From: Rhizophagus clarus
Lineage: Eukaryota; Glomeromycota; Glomeromycetes; Glomerales; Glomeraceae
Reading direction: 5' to 3'
DNA: 64,000 nt
Assembly (NCBI GenBank): GCA_015698045.1
Contig: BLAL01000191.1
Location: 802,001-866,000 of the forward strand
The notes under the pieces: model-generated
The model's database searches: none
Told to the model about the DNA's origin: nothing
The model's input: only the letters and a program-made list of their open reading frames with translations
Made by a program: the position numbers and the translations under genes
In this document: positions 1 to 10,499 of the stretch, one piece after another
How the letters are laid out: each line of letters opens with the position of its first letter
How positions within the stretch are numbered: the first letter of the stretch is position 1

Positions 1-182
1 AAATATTAACCACAATTTTCCCAATTAATCTATTCATCATATGTTTCTAAAATTAGTACTGATAAAAATTTTGTGACATAATGCTAATTTTTATTTTCAT
101 GTTTTATTGATTTCACATGTTTTCTCAAAAATCTCTTTCCTTTCTACTATTTAACTTTTACGTTCCTTCTATTTTTGCTCAG

Positions 183-577
183 TATGGGTTGTCAGTCACA
201 AGATAGGAAAAAGAAGTTTTGAAAGTCAATACAAAAAATATGTGCGAGGGGCGAGAAAATTTGCTAAATGCATAAATGCCATAAATGCAAATCGATAAGC
301 ACACTATAAAGCGCGCATTGAACTTGAGCGTGAAGAAGTACCTAAATGTAAAGTAGATGATAATGGTAAGTATTCCTTGGGTTTATGCTCAGCCATGATT
401 ACATTTTTGTTTAGCAGTCTTGTGCATCCAATGATTATCAATCTTGCATTAGCTTTTTGTGTTGTATCCCCATTCTATTTAAGTAAACGGTTCCAGAAAT
501 GGGTAATGCTTTTCACTAACACTGGAAAATACTTTTTTTTCCTTTTTTTAGATAACGATTCTAACATCAACTTGTAG
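183..577 (+). pseudogene. 3' end of a spliced gene of unknown function
   Basis: I do not recognise this protein. A strong acceptor (pyrimidine tract ending in AG at 181-182) opens a reading frame that runs to 365, where a perfect GTAAGT donor starts at 366. The matching acceptor AG lies at 550-551, and the second exon (552-577) ends in TAG. Across the junction the reading gives an Asp/Asn-rich tail. The first exon is basic and charged, with a Lys/Arg-rich helix-like stretch. An in-frame TAA at 296-298 breaks it, so it is either a pseudogene or the frame upstream is wrong. The rest of the gene would lie left of the window or before 180, where I see no coding signal. The splice sites are seen in the sequence; that it was a gene is inference. 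Confidence 0.4.
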
Positions 578-765
578 ATCATTAGTTTGTTACCATTTTA
601 TAAGTATTCAAGTAGAATAAAAGTTTTTATACTGTATCAATAATTTATTTTAGACGGTTTATGTTATTAATTAAATTTTTATGTTTTTTATCAGAGAAGA
701 ATGATGTAATAATCTTATTATTTCACTACTATCTTATAATAAAACATATTTCTTCACTGTTTAAT

Positions 766-1368
766 TAGGACCCTGAGCAATATATGTATAGGTAACAAAT
801 AAATTCAAAAATTTTATAATAGCTCTATGCAAGGTTTTTTATTAAGGTGAATAAGCAAACTTAATATGTAACTTCATAAATTGCCCAAAAATAAGCAATC
901 TAATCATATGACTTTATAATTAATTTTTTATCATCTAAAAATATGTTGATTACTTCCATATTTATTGCTTTGTGATATATAATTAATATTTCAATAAAAT
1001 CATCTTGACCAAAATATTTATTATAATATTTAATTTCGTTTTCTATTTATTAACTTTAATATATTATCATCAATTAAAACCTTCATTTCTGAAATATGAT
1101 AAAATATTACAATATTTAATTGGTATGAACGTACAATGATAAAATTTTTTATTATATAGTGTATATTGTATATTACCAAATTTATTCAAAAATAAGCAAT
1201 CGTAATATATGACTTATCAAAAATTTTGCAAAACATAAGTAAATTAAAAAAATGACATTGTTAATAAATATCATTAATTCTAAGTAAATTTAATCTCTAA
1301 CTGTGGCTAAAGTAGTATATTCTAAGCAAATAATTCTGTTACCTACACATATATTGCTTGGGGTCCTA
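766..1368. mobile_element. 603-bp non-autonomous TIR element (MITE)
   Basis: The ends form terminal inverted repeats of about 32 bp: TAGGACCCTGAGCAATATAT on the left against TAGGACCCCAAGCAATATAT read inward from the right, continuing through GTRTAGGTAACA. TTTAAT is duplicated at 760-765 and 1369-1374, a plausible 6-bp target duplication. The interior is AT-rich with no coding potential. The superfamily is not clear from the ends alone. Confidence 0.8.
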
Positions 1369-1422
1369 TTTAATTTGTACTTCCCATGATTATGTTTGTA
1401 TAATTTTTCAATAATTGAAATA

Positions 1423-1589
1423 CATATGAGATCTTTGCAATAGAAAGGTACAAAACTCAAAAAAATTTTTAAATTTTACTTTATATGCTAATTATGATTT
1501 TTATACTAAAATAAGTGTAAAATTTAATATTAATTAAATTTTTATTTTTTTTTGAGTTTCATACCTTTCTATTGCAAAGGCCTCATATG
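1423..1589. mobile_element. MITE family M1, copy 1
   Basis: A 167-bp element with long terminal inverted repeats starting CATATGAG and continuing through CTTTGCAATAGAAAGGTA. It is flanked by TA on both sides (1421-1422 and 1590-1591), as expected for Tc1/mariner-type non-autonomous elements. Two more copies lie at 55140-55303 and 63029-63192. The interior has no coding potential. Confidence 0.85.
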
Positions 1590-1689
1590 TAGGGTAGAAT
1601 CAACCATGATATTGTTGATTGTACTTCATGCATAGTGTGATTAGTGTCATGTAATGCAAAAAATCATGTTTCTTTAACTCATGTTTAAA

Positions 1690-1950
1690 CTCGTGATGAA
1701 TTCGTGCTTAACTTGAGTTGATAAAATTATTACAAAATCATTGATTTTATTAAATTTATCAGAATTTTTATACCTAATTAAAGATGATTAACATAAAATT
1801 CACTAATGATTTTATTATAATATTACCAACTTTTTTGTTAATCTTGGATATTTATTTTGAATTTAAATTGTTCACTTTGAATTCAAGTTGAACTTGAGTT
1901 TAACTTGAGTTTAACTCGTTCGCTCAAGTGTATTGTGAATCTGTAATTAT
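1690..1950 (-). repeat. Partial copy of an internal segment of element A
   Basis: Read on the minus strand, this segment matches 28.9-29.2 kb and 53.03-53.3 kb: the same alternating GAGTTCAACTCGAGTT-like block, then AAAGCGAACA, then the same AT-rich run with ATTTATCAGAATTTTTATACC (here in plus orientation). It has accumulated many differences. It shows that this block moves or is copied separately from the rest of element A. Confidence 0.7.
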
Positions 1951-2329
1951 TAAAATGTGATATGATATTTGTATATTGTAGATCATTAAATATTACATCA
2001 TAGAATTTCATGGAACTTAGAAAACAGGATGTTAGTGTAATATACTATACATTAAATTTTCTATTTAAAGGTATTATCAACAAATATTTTCCTTTTCTTA
2101 TATTTACGTGTTTGAATTTTGTAGCATGACATAATATTCTATGGACCGCTATTAGTAAATCACAACCTTTCTCGCAGTGTTCAGCTTTTCATAGTTTTGT
2201 GTTTGATATTTCTGACTTCATGAATCTATGTTTAAACTGAATGTCAGAGGAAGGTGCATTTTTATATCACTTAACATATGCCAGGAGATGAGTTTTTAAC
2301 CCTTCAGGTAATTTAAGCGTATGCATCAA

Positions 2330-2635
2330 AAAATTTTTTCAGGGAATATATAACGATAATTATCACTTTATCGATAATTATCGTGTTTATAAATCGATGA
2401 TTGACACAATGTGATAATTTTTGATAATTATCTCACAATTATATAACGATTTTTATCTTTTCTAAAATAATCATACTGATAATTTATGATTTGATAATTA
2501 TCAAAAATATTCTTAAAGCTAATTATCGATATTGATAATTATCAAAAATAATTACGAGTTAATTAGTGATAATTTATAATATTGATAATTATCAAAATAA
2601 TTTTAACGTTAATTGTCGATATTAATACTAATGAT
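2330..2635. repeat. Cluster of GATAATTATC palindromes
   Basis: The palindrome GATAATTATC or close variants (TCGATAATTATCG, TTGATAATTATCAA) recur about eight times in 300 bases, spaced irregularly by roughly 25-60 bases. No reading frame is present. It looks like the interior of an AT-rich foldback repeat. A similar but different cluster built on TATCGATATATATC is at 10.2-10.4 kb. Confidence 0.5.
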
Positions 2636-2794
2636 CTAGAATTGTGATATTCCAAATTAGTATCTAAATGAGTCGAATCAACCTGGATCAATTTATGAGT
2701 TGAGTCGATTCAAGTCAAGTTTGGGATTCGAGTTGATTCTGAGTTTATATTTGTGAAGTGTGATATATAAATTTGTAAAAGAAAAAATCCATGA

Positions 2795-3020
2795 TCTTCC
2801 TAATGGAATTAAAAAACGTTTCACAACATTTTTATTAACATCAACTAAAAAATGTTGCGAAAAACATTTTTTTTATATGTAAATTATTAAATAAAAATGT
2901 TTTGCAATGGTTTTAATTAATACTGTTAAAAAATGTAGCAAAAACGCTTTTTTTATGTGTAATGAAATGTTTTGCAATGTTTTTAATTAATACTTTCAAA
3001 AACGTTGCAAAAACGTCCAG
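2795..3020. repeat. Short array related to the 6.8-8.3 kb satellite
   Basis: Three loose repeats of AAAAATGTTTTGCAATG / AAAAACGTTGCAAAAACG alternate with TTTAATTAATACT spacers. The core resembles the CGTTTCGCAACGG / AACGTTGCGAAACG units of the satellite inside the Tigger element. It is diverged and short. Confidence 0.45.
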
Positions 3021-3134
3021 CTAACAATATAACTATTCTTTTTAGTCTATATAATCAACATTTTTAAAATAACTAACTTAATGTTGATCTGCAGTTCGAT
3101 CATTTACTGTTAAAGTTTAAACTTAAACTTTTTT

Positions 3135-3400
3135 CAGTTATTTCCTTTCCCTCTCGTATTTTCCCCTTCTCTCTCTTTTCCATTTCCCCTTTCTTTCCTA
3201 TTTCTCTTTGTTTTCGTCCTTTTACTCTCTCTTCCTTTCTTTCCTCTATTTTCCTTTTATTCACCTTTCACCTCACCTTTTACCTTTTGTTTCTTCTTTC
3301 CCTTCTTTCTTTTTTACCACTTCTTACCCCTTCTTTCCTTCTTTCCCTTCCCTTTTTTCTCCTTTTCCTACTTTATTTTCTTTTCTAATCCTTATCACTT
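3135..3400 (+). repeat. Long polypyrimidine tract
   Basis: About 265 bases are almost entirely C and T on the plus strand (runs such as CCTTTCCCTCTCGTATTTTC). It lies directly upstream of the plus-strand micro-exon array. An open frame through it encodes only Phe/Ser/Pro/Leu and is a product of composition, not a gene. Strand-asymmetric pyrimidine tracts can act as promoter or triplex-forming elements; here that is inference only. Confidence 0.6.
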
Positions 3401-3559
3401 TTTTCGTATTTCTGTATAAACGGCTTTCTAAACATGAATTTTGGATTTCTTTGGATCTCAAACTCTTTCCTCCTTTTTTTAATTTATAATAGTATTTATG
3501 ATTGGAAAATTCAATGAGTGGCTTCTTTAAATAAATAATTACTCTAACGAAACATTTAC

Positions 3560-5116
3560 TAATGTTTCATCATTTCTCTTTTTGTAGGAGGCAGTCCTTT
3601 TTCGGAGTATTTGGAACTGTGGAAAATTATAGACGGCCAGGTCTTTGGATGATTGGAATTCGCAGGTGGATTTCCATAATTTTTTTTCATAGTAACGAAA
3701 CATTTATTGACATTTCAAATTTTATCTTTTTTTTAACAGGTCTAGATGCATGGATTTTAGTTTTTGGTAAGAGAACTAAGTAATTATTTGATTGGATAAT
3801 AGAACGTTTTTTATCGTTTCATGTTTTTGCTCTGTAAAATTGGCCTTTTTTTGATATGTATTTTTTTTAGATGGTTGAACGCGTAGGATTCGGTAGGTAT
3901 TTTTTTGTTTTTTTTATTTCTTCTAGCGAAATATTTTTCTAATGTTTTGTTTTTCTCACTTATAGCTTCTGACTTCGAATTTTGGCATTGATGTAAAAGT
4001 ACTGAAAAAATATGTTAAAGTTTTTTCTTTTAATTTATTTTAACGAAACATTTACTGACATTTCATTTTCTTTCTTTTTTTTATAGATGGACCTTTCAGA
4101 TCTCTTTTGGTGCGTAGACTTTGTTAAATTCTATTTTTATAAAAAAAACTTTTTTTTATATTAACGAACGGTTTTTAACATAACAGTTCATTTTTTTCTT
4201 CTATAGATGGTTTTGATTTTCAGTATTTGGACGGTAAGGTGTTTCTCAATTATTTATTTTTAACAAAACAACAAACAACCACTAATCTTTTTTTTCTCTC
4301 TTTTTTTTAATGTCTGTTCATCTTTGGATGCGTAGATTCGGTAAGAAATTGATTTTTATTGATTGCTTTTTTTTCTCCTTATAATAAAGCATTTTCTAAC
4401 GTTTCAATTTCTTCCTTTTTTTAGGTCTCTTGCTTTTCAAATTTGGACGTATTGAATTCAGGTTTTTTTTTATTTTTATTTTAACTAAATGAACAAACGT
4501 TTGCTAATGTTCATTTTATTTCTTTTTTTAGATGGATATCTATGTATGTAAATCTCGTTAAGGATGGAAAGTGTTTATGAACTGTTTTTTAATGAAACAT
4601 TTATTAACAGTTCAATTTTTATTTTTTTTTAGATGCGGCTTGTTCTTCAGGTTCTGGCGGTGGGTATTTATTTATTTTTTTATTTATTTCTTTTAACAAA
4701 GTGTCTTTAACATCTCAGTTTTTTCTTTTTGTAAAGATTTCAAACTTTTGATGATTATATGAGTAATGAAAATGGTAAGTCTCGCAACTTTATTTTCTTT
4801 ATTTTTTTTAAATAGAAATGATAACTAACATTCCTCGTGTTTTCTTTATAGGCTTCAACTTCGTATTTGGGTATTGAATCATAAGTTAATTTCGAACCTT
4901 TTTTTCCTATTATGAAAAATTTTTAACATTTCTTTTGTTTGTTTTTCTTGTAGGTTCTTTGCCGTATTGATTAGGAGCACTAAGATTTGGAAATGATAAG
5001 TTTCTTTGTAAACATTACCATTATTTTTTCTTTTTAATTGATATGTTAATTAATTTTTTTTTTCTCTTTCTGTAGGTTCTGAAAGGTTTCTTTTTTTTAG
5101 ACGAGAAATTTAGTAA
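3560..5116 (+). other. Micro-exon array I, 5' part
   Basis: About a dozen short exon-like segments are each preceded by a pyrimidine tract ending in TAG or CAG (often TTTTTTTAG) and followed by a GT donor-like sequence (GTAAGA, GTAAGG, GTAGGT). Examples of segments end ...TTTTTG|GTAAGA near 3760 and ...TTTGGACG|GTAAGG near 4230. The intron-like parts carry a weak inverted repeat of the type ACGAAACATT...AATGTTTC. Units are degenerate and about 100-200 bases long. The array is interrupted by the pogo/Tigger element and resumes at 9528. I find no open frame through the joined segments, so the product, if any, may be non-coding. Confidence 0.6.
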
Positions 5117-6659
5117 TACAGTCAGACCTCTTTACAGTCACACCCTATATAGTCACACCTCTATATAAGAACATGATTTTGTGAAACAGACTTTAACTTA
5201 GTTAATTTACCTTTTTATACTCACAAAACAATTATAATCACTATTACCATATAATCTGTAACGTACTTATTATTATCGTTAGTAATTAGCTCTCTCTATA
5301 ATTACTAATTTCCAATTGGCCGCAGATTAATGAAATCTGATTGGTTGTAAAGTTAATCTTATGATTCTTATTATTTGATTATCATTTGCTTCTTTGTTCA
5401 TCCATGTCATTTCCAAATTTAATTTATCAACACCTGAACAAATACTATATCTTCAAATTGGCATGAAAATAAATTCATACAAAATCTCTTTTTTTCCATA
5501 TCAACATTTTCCTTAAGATTTTTTCTTTGTTATGCCACCCAATCGACAGCACCGTTCAGCTATTAATGATAACCTTAAACGTCAAATATGCGAATGGTCA
5601 GAAGCCAATAAAAACAAAAAACATCATGAAGTTGTTCAGTTTTTCAACGAAAAAAACCCTAATGTGAAGATTAACTGAAGTACTGTGTCTAAAATTTTGA
5701 AAGAAAAGACAAGTGAAAGGCCATGGTTAATGCTGAAGTTTCAAATAAAACATTTAGGTAAGCAGGTTTTTTTTAATAACATTTTGAAACTTTATTGATG
5801 AATTTCCTAAAAATTTAGGCATAGAGAAGCAAAATTTCCTTCATTAGATCATACTATGAGTCTATGGGTAGAAAATGCAATAGCGAGAGGCGTTACCTTA
5901 ACTGATTTGCTAATTAAAGAAAAAGCAAGAGTTTTCGCACAGGTATTTAACATACAGGAAAGTGAATTGGTGTTTTCGAATGGGTGGCTTGAGAAATTTA
6001 AAAAACGCAACAATATTCAAAGATATCGTGCACACAGAAAAGCAGGAAGTGCTCTGTTGGAATCTTTTGCAGAAGAACGAATGAAATTGCGTAGACTTTT
6101 GGGCCAGTTTACTCTTGATCAAATCTATAATATTGACGAAACCAGTCTCTTTTACCAAATGCCTCCAAATCAGACACTCTCAACAAAACCTATTCTTGGC
6201 CAGAAGAAAGATAAAACTAGAACAATGGTCCTTCTTGGTGCTAACGTGATGGGAACTGATAAACTTACGCCATAGGTAATCAGTAATGTGAAACGTCTGA
6301 GATCTTTTTCACGAATCAATTTAGAGCAACTTCCCGTTCATTACTGTGCAAACCCAAAGCGTAGATGAATCGACAATTTTTGAAGAAGTACTTCGACATA
6401 TGGATCGCAACTTTAGAGCGCAAAATAAAAAAATCCTGCTCTTGGTTGACAATGCGCCATCTCACATCGATCCTCAACAAGGTAAAAGGACCGTTGTAAT
6501 TTAATTTAATTATGAAGAACTTACAAATTATTATTAAAAATATTTTTTTTTTTTAATTTACGTAAGCCAATCCCAATTCCAATTCTGATAATATTGATGA
6601 TGATAGTAGTACTGGCGCTGGTTCTAGATCTCAACATCAATCACGTGGTAGGTCACGAA

Positions 6660-8435
6660 TAAAGTTGCCTGCTGAAACTAAAGAGTTTCGACATTGGCCT
6701 TCCGATTTATCGAAATGCCGAAATAGTTTTGACATGTTGAAATTGTCGAAACTATTTCGTCACATGATATATATAATATATACATATTGTCAATTTAATG
6801 AAAAAAACCATTTCGCAACAGTTTTTCAAGTATTTAATAAAAAACATTGCGAGACGTTTTTTATTTTTTAATTTTTAAACAAAAAAAACCGTTTCGCAAT
6901 GGTTTTTTAAGCATTTAATAAAAAATGTTGCGAAATGTTTTTTATTTTTGATTTTTTAAGCGAAAAATGCAACGTTTTTTAAGCTTTTTTTTTAACTTAG
7001 AAAAAAAAACTATTTCGCAACGGTTTTTCAAGTATTTAATAAAAAATGTTGCGAAACGTTTTTTATTTTTTTAACTTAAAAAAAACCATTTTGCAACAGT
7101 ATTTAATAAAAAACGTTGCGAAACATTTTTATTTTTGATTTTTTAAACAAAAAAAAACCGTTTCGCAACGGTATTTAATAAAAAATGTTGTGAAACGTTT
7201 TTTATTTTTGATTTTTTAAACAAAAAAACCATTTCGCAACAGTTTTTCAATTATTTAATAAAAAACGTTGTAAAATGTTTTTTATTTTTGATTTTTTAAA
7301 CAAAAAAAACCGTTTCGCAACAGTTTTTCAATTATTTAATAAAAAACGTTGTGAAACGTTTTTTATTTTTGATTTTTAAGCGAAAAACGCAACATTTTTT
7401 AAGCTTTTTTTTTAACTTAGAAAAAAAACTGTTTCGCAACAGTTTTCAATTATTTAATAAAAAACGTTGCGAGATGTTTTTTATTTTTGATTTTTTAAAC
7501 AAAAAAAAACTGTTTTGCAACGGTATTTAATAAAAAACGTTGCAAAACGTTTTTTATTTTTGATTTTTTAAACAAAAAAAACCATTTCGCAACGGTTTTT
7601 CAATTATTTAATAAAAAACGTTGTGAAATGTTTTTTATTTTTGATTTTTAAGCGAAAAACGTAACGTTTTTCAAGCTTTTTTTTAACTTAGAAAAAAAAC
7701 CCGTTTTGCAACGGTTTTCAATTATTTAATAAAAAACGTTGTGAAACGTTTTTTATTTTTTTAACTTAAAAAAAAACTGTTTCACAACGGTTTTTCAAGT
7801 ATTTAATAAAAAACGTTGCGAAACGTTTTTTATTTTTGATTTTTTAAACAAAAAGAACTGTTTTGCAACGTTTTTTCAATTATTTAATAAAAAATGTTGC
7901 AAAACGTTTTTTATTTTTGAATTTTTAAGCGAAAAGAACCGTTTTGCAACAGTTTTTCAAGTTTTTTTTAACTTAGAAAAAAAAACCATTTCGCAACAGT
8001 TTTTCGATTATTTAATAAAAACGTTGCGAAACGTTTTTTATTTTTGAATTTTTAAGCGAAAAAAACCATTTCGCAACAGTTTTTCAAGCTTTTTTAACTT
8101 AAAAAAAAACCGTTTCACAACGGTTTTTCAAGCATTTAATAAAAAACGGTGCGAAACATTTTTTATTTTTTAACTTAAAGAAAAAAACCGTTTCACAATG
8201 GTTTTTCAATTATTTAATAAAAAACGTTGTGAAACGTTTCTTATTTTTGAATTTTTATTATAATGAATGAAACCCGTTGCGAAATATTGTGATTTTACTT
8301 TCAGCAGTTTCGACATGTCGAAATTAGTTTCGACAATTTTGACGTGTCAAAACTATTTCGGCATTTTGGCATTTCGACATATTTTAGGTTTCGACATTTC
8401 GACATTGGCCAATTGAGTTTCGGCAGGCAACTTTA
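6660..8435. mobile_element. Nested TIR element carrying a satellite
   Basis: Ends read TAAAGTTGCCTGCTGAAACT on the left and TAAAGTTGCCTGCCGAAACT inward from the right, with similarity continuing for tens of bases through blocks rich in TTCGACATTTCGAAA. GTCACGAA is duplicated at 6652-6659 and 8436-8443, an 8-bp (possibly 9-bp) target duplication compatible with hAT or MULE insertion. There is no transposase; the interior is almost wholly tandem satellite. It inserted into the Tigger transposase gene after that element had landed. Confidence 0.8.
6785..8275. repeat. Satellite of self-complementary GTTTCGCAACGG units
   Basis: About 1.5 kb of tandem, variable units of roughly 75-85 bases. Each has two palindromic cores, CCGTTTCGCAACGG and AACGTTGCGAAACGTT, separated by TCAAGTATTTAATAAAAA and by TTTTATTTTTGATTTTTTAA. 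Some units contain an alternative spacer AAGCGAAAAACGCAACG. CpG sites in the cores vary to TpG or CpA between units. No reading frame is conserved. Confidence 0.85.
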
Positions 8436-9527
8436 GTCACGAATAGCTAATGGGATTTTTAATGACTGGTGCTTTAATTAAGGTGTTAAATCATTTTTTT
8501 CTTGAAACTTCACTAACTCCATTTAAAATGTAGGTCGCCATAATAATAATACTAGTGGTAGAGAAGTTAACTTAACCTAACTCACGTTAAAGTAGCTTTT
8601 CTACCTCCTAATACTACGAGTCACTTACAACCACTTGATGCAGGAGTTATCAAGAGTTTTGAGACAAAATTATTGTTGACACATTTTAAAACTTTTTGAA
8701 GAAGGAAAGGATATTAATAAGGAGAAGGTAAATATTAAAGAAGCTGTTGATTATCTGGCAGATGCTTGGGAGAATGTAAGCGGTGATACGATCTTTAATT
8801 GTTAGATTAAAACTGGGATATTGCCTTCTACAACTGATAATGATATAGCTGATGCAACACAAGTTCAGCAAGCTATTTTAAATGAAGATGTTGCAGATAC
8901 TAATCAAATTATTGAAGATTTAAGTGCAGAATCTGACGACCCTCTTGCTGATTCCTTAGCAAATGCTTTGAATGATTTTTGTGACTTGGATGAAGAAATA
9001 CCAACCGAGGATGTTTTAAATGAAAATGATATCATTAAATTGATTCAAGAGGAAATGAATGAAGAAAATGATAATTCAGATGATTCTGAAGATGAGCCAG
9101 TGTTAGTTTCTTTAGATGATGCAACAAAGTCTTTACAAACTTGGGTAACTTTTTTTGAACAGCAAGAAATAGATGAATTTAAAAATGAAGATGGGCAGGT
9201 TTTTAAAAAGTATCTTAAAACAGTTCATAAACTTAAAATGCAAACTAAAAAGCAAGCTCAAATAACCAGTTTTTTTAGTTAAAATTTTATTGTTATGATT
9301 ATGCTGTTTTTAAATAATAATAAACAATAACCAATAAATAATAATGAACTAATGTTAATTTTTGTTTACTGTTTATAAATACAAATGCTAAAACCTCTGT
9401 ATAATCACCACATATTATTTTAATTATAGCGGTAATTGTATAGAGGTTTATAATTACAGTCACCCCTCTATACAATCACCACTTAGAAGTATAACGGACT
9501 TGGTGACTATAAAGAGATCTGACTGTA

Positions 9528-10144
9528 ATCCCTTTTTTTAAAATAAAAAAAATTTTTTAACGAAACGATCATTAACGTTTCATTATTTTTTAGGTGATCA
9601 ATTTTTGGATTTCAAGGTGAATATCGGTATCTTTTTTCAAGATAGATAACGGGTTTGTCTTTTTTTAAAAAATAACTCTTTAATGAAATAACCACTAACG
9701 TCTTATTATTTTTCTTTTTTTTAGGCAATTTGTTCTTCGAATCTCAAGGTGGATATTGATTTTTATATTTAAAAAACAAATTTTTTTTTAACAATGAAAT
9801 AATCTTTAACGCTTCATTATTTTTTTTTTCTTTTTTTTTTAGGCGATTTATACATCAGATCTCTGTAGGTGTATTATTTTAAAGAACAGAATTTCTTTTT
9901 TTAACAAACTGATTATTAATGTTTTGTTTTACCATTTCATTTTCTTTTCTTTTTGTAGATTTGGACCTTTGTAAATGAACAATTACAAAATGGTAAGTTT
10001 CACAACCCCACTGCGAAACTTAATTTTTCTTATCTTTTGTTTAAGAAACATTTGACTTACATGTTTATTTAATCTTTGAAGATTACGATGTTGGGGCGAT
10101 TAGATAGATTTGTAGTTTTAGTATTAAATTTAGTATACAATAAA
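9528..10144 (+). other. Micro-exon array I, 3' part with poly(A) signal
   Basis: This continues the array split by the Tigger element. Segments preceded by TTTTTTTAG and followed by GTGAAT, GTGGAT, GTGTAT and GTAAGT lie at about 9593-9615, 9725-9750, 9843-9868 and 9959-9992. A last acceptor at 10080-10081 opens a terminal segment that reaches AATAAA at 10139-10144. The order exon-like/intron-like plus a final poly(A) signal resembles a complete transcription unit. Confidence 0.55.
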
Positions 10145-10445
10145 GTATCTAACGTTATATAATTATGAAATAATTGTCTTTTAACAATACCAATGATTAT
10201 TATTATTTATCCATATTGATACTACTCAACAAGTCTGATTATTATCGATATATATCATGTGACTCTTAATTGATATATTTCTCTTAGTTAAATTCTGATA
10301 ATTTTATTATTATTTATCCATATCGATATACCTCAACGAGTCTGATTATTATCGATATATATCATATTTTATAATTATTATGATAAAATTTGATAAGGCG
10401 ATATATATCACTATATATCACTCAAAAAATTTCCTGATGTGTTCA
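10145..10445. repeat. AT-rich palindromic repeat, TATCGATATATATC type
   Basis: A block of about 90 bases containing TCTGATTATTATCGATATAT is present twice (10200-10260 and 10305-10370), followed by GATATATATCACTATATATC and a terminal-looking TCACTCAAAAAATTTCCTGA. It may be the end of a foldback element. I could not find a convincing partner end. Confidence 0.35.
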
Positions 10446-10499
10446 AAGTAATATTGAACCTCTCCTGGATATATGTCAGTTGATTCATCATTAAATGCT

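Larger units (their letters stand above)
5532..9282 (+). pseudogene. pogo/Tigger transposase (CENP-B HTH plus DDE), broken
   Basis: The protein starts at ATG 5532 with a CENP-B-like helix-turn-helix (residues 'INDNLKRQICEW', later 'STVSKILKEK'), broken by an in-frame TGA at 5676 where related proteins usually have Arg. A likely intron runs from GTAAGC at about 5759 to the AG near 5818. It is followed by a second HTH (HTH_CENPB, 'VFSNGWLEKFKKRNNI') and the DDE domain with 'YNIDETSLFYQMPP' near 6130 and 'LLLVDNAPSH' near 6445. A TAG at about 6273 and a frameshift near 6350 interrupt it. After the nested element the C-terminal part resumes with 'NTTSHLQPLDAGVIKSF' (8610-8660) and an acidic tail (8821-9282). 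The family assignment is secure; the copy is inactive. Confidence 0.85.
5119..9525 (+). mobile_element. pogo/Tigger-type DNA transposon
   Basis: A 4.4-kb element with inverted ends CAGTCAGACCTCTTTACAGT (left) and CAGTCAGATCTCTTTATAGT (read inward from the right), flanked by TA at 5117-5118 and 9526-9527. Ends starting CAGTCAGA and a TA target are typical of the pogo/Tigger branch of Tc1/mariner. It encodes a CENP-B-type DNA-binding plus DDE transposase (separate entry), now broken. It landed inside the micro-exon array and was later invaded by the element at 6660-8435. Confidence 0.9.

Noticed and set aside
3208..3489. 93-codon Phe/Ser-rich open frame
   Set aside because: It is the translation of the polypyrimidine tract.
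5910..6158. Minus-strand open frame
   Set aside because: It is antisense to the Tigger transposase and has no features of its own.
6785..8275. CRISPR-like repeat array
   Set aside because: Units vary in length, spacers are not unique, cores are palindromic satellite, and the genome is eukaryotic.
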